From positions 1 through 64,000 of the forward strand of contig DATCYF010000006.1 of NCBI GenBank assembly GCA_036570425.1: 64,000 bases of DNA, given 5' to 3'. Within the stretch, counting starts at the first letter, position 1. Each line of letters opens with the position of its first letter. Shown here one piece after another: positions 59,465 through 64,000 of the stretch. The DNA is from Rhizorhapis sp036570425. Lineage in GTDB: Bacteria; Pseudomonadota; Alphaproteobacteria; Sphingomonadales; Sphingomonadaceae. The position numbers were made by a program, and so were the translations under genes. The notes below the pieces were generated by a model. That model had not been told where the DNA came from, ran no database searches, and was given only the letters and a program-made list of their open reading frames with translations.

Positions 59465-60973
59465 GTGCGCTACGCTTATGCGATTACTGCAGCCCTACTG
59501 CTAGGCGGCACGGCTATCGCCGTGACGTCGCACAATCCGGTGGGTGCGCAGACCGCCCAAAATGAAGGTCCGGCGATGCAGGCAGTAGCCCCCAGAGGCG
59601 CGCCGACCAGTTTTGCCAACATGGTTGAACGGCTTCAGCCCGCAGTGGTCAATATTTCCACCCGCCAGCATGTTGAGGTCCAGAATCCCTTCGCCGGAAC
59701 GCCGTTCGGCAGCCTGTTTGGCCTTCCTGGACAGCCGCAGACCCGTGAAGCGCAATCGCTGGGCTCCGGCTTCATCATATCCTCTGACGGCTACATCGTC
59801 ACGAACGCCCATGTTGTATCCGGCGGCACGGCCACTGCCGTGGTTGACAGCATCACTGTCATCCTGCCCAATCGTAAGGAATATGAGGCGAAGTTGATCG
59901 GTCGTGATGTCGCATCCGATCTCGCGGTTCTGAAGATCAATGCCAGTGGCCTGCCTTTCGTCAAATTCGGGGACAGCACCACGACGCGCGTCGGCGATTG
60001 GGTGATCGCCATAGGCAATCCCTTTGGCCTTGGCAGCACGGTCACGGCGGGAATCGTCTCCGCGCTTCATCGCAACACTGGTCAGGGCGGCGCCTATGAC
60101 CGCTACATTCAAACCGATGCCTCCATCAATCAGGGCAATTCGGGCGGGCCGATGTTCGATCTGGATGGAAATGTTATCGGCATCAATTCGCAGATCCTTT
60201 CACCGACCGGGGGCAATGTCGGCATTGGCTTCGCTATTCCTGCCGAAACGGCCGTGCCGATCATCGAAACACTGAAAAAAGGCCGGCCGATAAAGCGCGG
60301 TTATCTTGGCGTCGGCATTGGCCCCATGTCGGATGACTTGGCCGAATCCCTGGGCCTGCCCAAGAATCGTGGCGAATTCGTCGGTCAGGTTGTACCGGGC
60401 GAAGCCGCCGCCAAGGCGGGGATAAAGGCTGGCGACGTCGTCGTTCGGGTGAATGGCGAGGATGTGACGCCGGACAATACCTTGTCCTATATCGTCGCGA
60501 ATCTGCCGGTCGGTAGCAAAGTGCCGATCGAACTGATCAGAGACGGCAAGCGGCAGACTGTCACCGTCGTTGTCGGCGAGCGCCCTGCCGAAGAGGAACT
60601 CAGCGGTTTCAGCGATGATCAGGGCAATGATTTCTCCAGCCCCGATCAGGAGAAAAGCCAACAGGCCGGGCAACAGGCGCTGGGTGTAGCCGTAACGCCT
60701 ATGACGCCCAATATCGCCCGTCAGTTGGGCGTTGATCCTGCTGCGCGGGGCTTGGTCATCACGGGCGTGGATCCGTCCTCCGACGCTGGCTCGAAGGGTC
60801 TGCGCCGGGGCGACATCATTCTCACGATCAATAACGATCCTGTGACTACCGAAGCGGCGCTGGCCAACGCCGTCAAGCAAGCACAGCAAGAGGGCCGTTC
60901 CGCGGTTCTGCTTCAGATTCAGCGGGGGCGGGCTCAGCCCGCCTTCATCCCGGTGCGTTTGGGCAAGAAGTAG
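59465..60973 (+). CDS. Periplasmic serine protease, Do family (DegP/DegQ/MucD-like)
   Basis: A 502-residue trypsin-like protease and chaperone. Signal peptide (RYAYAITAALLLGGTAIAV, cleaved near VGAQ), catalytic triad His116 (TNAHVV), Asp152 (SDLAVLK) and Ser226 (GNSGGP), then two PDZ domains (about 275-365 and 400-500). GTG 59465 is preferred because GAGAGGAAAA sits at the right distance, while the ATG at 59447 has no such motif. Located after hflKC; cell-envelope stress control is expected but no sigma-E type promoter was clear. Confidence 0.93.
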   Translation: MRYAYAITAALLLGGTAIAVTSHNPVGAQTAQNEGPAMQAVAPRGAPTSFANMVERLQPAVVNISTRQHVEVQNPFAGTPFGSLFGLPGQPQTREAQSLGSGFIISSDGYIVTNAHVVSGGTATAVVDSITVILPNRKEYEAKLIGRDVASDLAVLKINASGLPFVKFGDSTTTRVGDWVIAIGNPFGLGSTVTAGIVSALHRNTGQGGAYDRYIQTDASINQGNSGGPMFDLDGNVIGINSQILSPTGGNVGIGFAIPAETAVPIIETLKKGRPIKRGYLGVGIGPMSDDLAESLGLPKNRGEFVGQVVPGEAAAKAGIKAGDVVVRVNGEDVTPDNTLSYIVANLPVGSKVPIELIRDGKRQTVTVVVGERPAEEELSGFSDDQGNDFSSPDQEKSQQAGQQALGVAVTPMTPNIARQLGVDPAARGLVITGVDPSSDAGSKGLRRGDIILTINNDPVTTEAALANAVKQAQQEGRSAVLLQIQRGRAQPAFIPVRLGKK

Positions 60974-60981
60974 TAGCAGCA

Positions 60982-61004
60982 GGGCGAAGGCCTGGCCTTC
61001 GCCC
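60982..61004. terminator. Bidirectional terminator between protease and receptor genes
   Basis: GGGCGAAGG (60982-60990) and CCTTCGCCC (60996-61004) form a perfect 9-bp stem with a 5-base loop between two convergent genes. No T run on either side, so efficiency is uncertain. Confidence 0.6.
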
Positions 61005-61032
61005 CGTCAGCCGGATTCGTGTCCTCGGCAAA

Positions 61033-63792
61033 TCAGAATTTGCCGCGTAGCGTGATTCCATATGTACGCGGTTCGGCCAGATAAGCGGAAATCAGTTGGT
61101 TCGCCATCGGTGCACCCAATCCGAACTGGCCAGTTGTCGATGTTCCCGGACTGCTGCTCTGAAGCGGGGTGCTGAACGCCACCTGCGTGTAGTCTGTGTT
61201 GAAGATATTCTGTCCCCAGAACTCGATTGACCAGCGCTGATCCGGACCACGCAGGCCGATGCGAGCGTTCACTACGGTAAAGCCGTCCTGCTCCTTTTCG
61301 GGGAACAGGTCTGATCCGGTATTGTAATCGCTGGTCATGCGGCCATCGATATAGAACAGCGCGGTAAAGCCGTTGGATCCGATGTCGGGGGTCCAGGCAA
61401 TGCTGGCGGTCGCAACCACCTGCGGGGCGTTTGAATTGATGTTGCCCGGCAGCAGAAATAGCGCCTGATCCAGTGGCGTGCTGCCATCGCTGCTTCCCAC
61501 CAGCCGGTCCGCAAACTTCGCGCGCGCATAAGTAATGCCACCTGTCGCCTGCAGGTTACGGATCGGCGTTGCCGTCATTTCCAGTTCGAAGCCCTGGGAA
61601 ATCAGCCCTGCTTCAACATCATCGCTGTCGCAGCGGCCAGCCGTCAGCGCCGTACCGCAGCCGTTGATATTCTGGACAACGAAGCTCGTGCCGTTGAATG
61701 TGTTAAGCTGGAAATTGGAAAATTCCTCCCGGAAGGCAGCGATATTGGCGCTCCAGCGACGACCGCTGAACTTTGCGCCCAGTTCGAACGCATTGACCTT
61801 TTCAGCAGCAAAACGCAGCGCCCCGGCGTCGGCATTCGATCGCGGCGAGAAGACTGCCGGCACCGGATTTACGCCGGTATTGCCCAGCTCGAACCGGTCC
61901 AGATTATACCCGCCCGCCTTGTAACCGCGCGAATAGCTCCCGTAGACCAGCAGGTTTTCCATCGGCTTGTAGGAAACAACCGCAGTGCCGGAAAATTCGC
62001 CATCGCCAAAGCTGTCTTTCAGATCCAGCGTGTTGAGGGCGGGGCTGGCATTGCCGAGACAACCCAGCGTTAATATGCCTTGTGCCAATTGCGCGGCAGC
62101 GCCGAAGGCGGGATTGGTCGCAATCTCGTAAAGATCGTCGTTCGTCCCAGGATTGCGCGCCTGCAAAGCCGAACAAACCGCATTGTCATTGTTGAGATCG
62201 GCTGAAAACCGCTTGCGCTCATGCGTATAGCGCAGGCCCAGCGTCACATCGATCCGGTCCGTCACATGGATGATGTCATGAGTGAACAGGGCCCAGTTCG
62301 TGCTCTTCTGGAAATAGCGGGAATCGACATCGCCCGCATTGCGAATGGTGGATAATGTATCAAGGCTGGGGACCAGGAGCGGCGCCAAAGGCCCTAATTG
62401 GGCGGTCATCGCGGCACGCGCGGGCGTGGTCATGCAACCGGCGGCATCCGGATCAAGCAGGCCAGCCGACAGAAGCGGCGACGGGCTGGCGCCGGCTCCC
62501 GCGAGCAGGCGGCACGCAGCAAATGCCCCATAATCCGCGCCGAAGCGGATATTGTCGCGCAGCGTCAACTTCTCATTGGCATAATAGCCGCCCACCAGCC
62601 AGTCGACCATGCCGCCGAATGCCGATCCTTGCAGACGCAATTCCTGCGTGAAGGTCTTGAACTGCCGGAAAGTGCCGGGATCGCGATAGAGCAAGTCAGC
62701 GGCGTTATAGTCATAATCGCCGGAATCCTTGGCCTTATATTGGCGATAGGCCGTGATGCTGGTCAGCTTCGCGGAGCCAAAATCGTAATTGATCTCCCCC
62801 GACAGGCCCCAGTCCTTCAGCTTGCTTACATATTCCCGGCCCGGCGTGATGCTGAGGCTGCGGTCATAGGGATCATCCGGGAAAATCGCGCCCTGAAGGC
62901 CCAATATGTCAATAATTCGATTGGAAGGATTGACGCCGAAGCCACCGCCTGCCGCCGGAACCCGCTCGCGTGTTTCGATATAGGCCGCTCCACAGCAGCT
63001 TTCGTCCCGATGGGTATAATCCCCGATCAATCGGATCGAAAGTGCATCGTTCGGCTCATACAGCGCTTGTCCGCGCAGAAAATACCGGTCGCGATCATTG
63101 GTGTCCCCCACCTTCGCGCCGCTCGTGTCGATAAGGTCATAAAAACCATCGCGCTTCACATAAACGCCGTCCAGGCTGACTGCCAGATCCTGCGATACCG
63201 GACCAGTTACACGCCCTGAAAGTCGCCAATAATCATAATTGCCGTAGGTGATTTCACCATTGGCGCCAAATTCGAATGAGGGCGACTTGCTAACGATGTT
63301 CAGCAAGCCTGCCGAAGCATTGCGGCCAAAGAGTGTTCCCTGCGGTCCGCGCAGCACCTCGACCCGTTCTATTTCACCCAGTTCGTTCAATCCCACGCCA
63401 GTGCGCGAACGGTAGACGCCGTCGATGAACACAGCGACCGAGCTTTCCAGGCCAGGATTATCGCCGACCGTGCCTATTCCGCGAATACGGGCCGCCCCAT
63501 TGGACTCCGTGCCTGAAGATGACACTAGCAGCGATGGCGCAAGCTGATTAAGCTGCCGAATATCGGAGGCCCCGCTGTTGCGCAGCGATTCCCCCGTGAC
63601 AGCCGAAACGGCAATCGGCACGTCGCTCAATGGGCTCGCTCGCCGCGTTGCTGTCACGATGATGGCATTCGTGTCGTAGCTGGTCGGGGAGGAATTTTGA
63701 GTAACAGGCGGGTTACCCCTGTTGTCCTGCGCATAGGCCGGAGTGACAAGAGCGGCAGCGCCTGCCGAAAGCAATAAAATGCCTTTCCTCAT
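61033..63792 (-). CDS. TonB-dependent receptor
   Basis: A 919-residue outer-membrane active transporter. Signal peptide 1-22 (ending AYAQ), TonB-box-like AIIVTATRR (about 42-50), plug domain (about 55-165: DVPIAVSAVTGESLRNSG, RIRGIGTVGDNPG, EVLRGPQGTLFGRNAS) and a 22-strand barrel ending YGITLRGKF with a terminal Phe. This form, with an IVVTA-type box and a long barrel, is common in sphingomonads, where such receptors often take up large or hydrophobic carbon sources; ligand unknown. ATG 63792 is set by GGGAGAGGA; the frame is open upstream. Promoter region carries a palindrome. Confidence 0.93.
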   Translation of the reverse strand: MRKGILLLSAGAAALVTPAYAQDNRGNPPVTQNSSPTSYDTNAIIVTATRRASPLSDVPIAVSAVTGESLRNSGASDIRQLNQLAPSLLVSSSGTESNGAARIRGIGTVGDNPGLESSVAVFIDGVYRSRTGVGLNELGEIERVEVLRGPQGTLFGRNASAGLLNIVSKSPSFEFGANGEITYGNYDYWRLSGRVTGPVSQDLAVSLDGVYVKRDGFYDLIDTSGAKVGDTNDRDRYFLRGQALYEPNDALSIRLIGDYTHRDESCCGAAYIETRERVPAAGGGFGVNPSNRIIDILGLQGAIFPDDPYDRSLSITPGREYVSKLKDWGLSGEINYDFGSAKLTSITAYRQYKAKDSGDYDYNAADLLYRDPGTFRQFKTFTQELRLQGSAFGGMVDWLVGGYYANEKLTLRDNIRFGADYGAFAACRLLAGAGASPSPLLSAGLLDPDAAGCMTTPARAAMTAQLGPLAPLLVPSLDTLSTIRNAGDVDSRYFQKSTNWALFTHDIIHVTDRIDVTLGLRYTHERKRFSADLNNDNAVCSALQARNPGTNDDLYEIATNPAFGAAAQLAQGILTLGCLGNASPALNTLDLKDSFGDGEFSGTAVVSYKPMENLLVYGSYSRGYKAGGYNLDRFELGNTGVNPVPAVFSPRSNADAGALRFAAEKVNAFELGAKFSGRRWSANIAAFREEFSNFQLNTFNGTSFVVQNINGCGTALTAGRCDSDDVEAGLISQGFELEMTATPIRNLQATGGITYARAKFADRLVGSSDGSTPLDQALFLLPGNINSNAPQVVATASIAWTPDIGSNGFTALFYIDGRMTSDYNTGSDLFPEKEQDGFTVVNARIGLRGPDQRWSIEFWGQNIFNTDYTQVAFSTPLQSSSPGTSTTGQFGLGAPMANQLISAYLAEPRTYGITLRGKF

Positions 63793-63874
63793 GATGAGTC
63801 CTCTCCCATCTTGATGATGTTTTGCTATATTATTCTTGTTATTATTGCTCGTACGTCTGACATGATTTTTCATA

Positions 63875-63887
63875 TTGTTGACAACAA
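63875..63887. promoter_or_regulatory. Perfect operator-like palindrome upstream of the TonB receptor
   Basis: TTGTTG-A-CAACAA, a 13-base perfect palindrome around a single base, lies 83 bp before the receptor start in the AT-rich stretch 63793-63960. On the receptor strand it contains TTGTCA, a possible -35 element, so a repressor bound there could block transcription. The arms resemble sites of LacI- or GntR-type regulators, but no regulator gene is in the window. Confidence 0.5.
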
Positions 63888-64000
63888 CCCCGCCGGTTTT
63901 GAAGCAGTGCATCAACAATGCGACGGCTTCTGTTGCCGTTTATCTTTAAGCCAATCAGCTTACTATTTCGTAACCATGATTTGCGAGCGGGAAACGGAGC
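63888..64000. other. Right edge of the window, possible gene start
   Basis: A plus-strand frame opens at ATG 63919 and stays open to the end of the window (27 codons), and another ATG lies at 63978. Neither has a good ribosome binding site and no protein family is recognisable in so short a piece. A divergent gene sharing the operator with the receptor is possible but cannot be confirmed here. Confidence 0.2.

Noticed and set aside
1..64000. tRNA, rRNA, insertion sequences, integrase genes or att-like direct repeats
   Set aside because: Intergenic regions were read for cloverleaf-like arms and for transposase or integrase motifs on both strands; nothing convincing was seen.

Overview
The window looks like chromosomal DNA of a sphingomonad (Alphaproteobacteria, Sphingomonadaceae, Sphingobium/Sphingomonas-like). 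This rests on GC-rich coding sequence, an alpha-type SspB adaptor, a PEP-CTERM protein, a two-gene ergothioneine set, a PduO-type adenosyltransferase, Mla genes with a STAS-fused permease, and a large TonB-dependent receptor. The genus is inferred from protein character only; no rRNA or tRNA gene was seen.

Layout. 1-2.5 kb: start of a guanylate kinase gene cut by the window edge, a small membrane protein, fumC and sspB. 2.6-6.7 kb: histidine genes hisB-hisH-hisA-hisF, then hisE and a HIT hydrolase, with a Ser/Gly-rich PEP-CTERM gene inserted between hisF and hisE. 6.8-10.4 kb: amino acid permease, Bcr/CflA efflux pump, HAD phosphatase. 10.5-14.1 kb: a tightly overlapping Mla/MCE lipid-transport operon. 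14.1-17.6 kb: pepN and an atypical SDR. 17.6-18.5 kb: sparse DNA. 18.5-21.9 kb: a small hydrophilic protein and a GNAT / cupin / GNAT block of unknown pathway. 22-30 kb: murA, HNH nuclease, gluQRS, HIG1 protein, PduO, egtB-egtD, a DUF1176 protein and hydroxybutyryl-CoA dehydrogenase.

30.4-51 kb is an exopolysaccharide (EPS) locus: a Wzz/BY-kinase, two atypical LuxR-type regulators, a flippase, a minus-strand operon (glycosyltransferase, small phosphoglycosyltransferase, N-formyltransferase, PIG-L deacetylase), and a plus-strand series (membrane 4,6-dehydratase, PLP aminotransferase, sulfotransferase, glycosyltransferase, polymerase, pectate-lyase-like lipoprotein, OPX export lipoprotein, outer-membrane barrel, UDP-glucuronate 4-epimerase). 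Read together these predict a polymer started from a 4-amino-4,6-dideoxy sugar that may be N-formylated, containing uronic acid and possibly sulfate, with its own lyase.

51-56.4 kb is an accessory cluster (DUF7064/7065-like protein, CapA-like protein, two SDRs, APH-type phosphotransferase) that looks like part of a catabolic or modification route with unknown substrate. 56.4-61 kb returns to core genes (mrp, hflK, hflC, degP-type protease). The window ends with a TonB-dependent receptor behind a perfect operator-like palindrome.

Several intergenic regions carry strong inverted repeats, most notably tandem hairpins in the leader of the EPS kinase gene.
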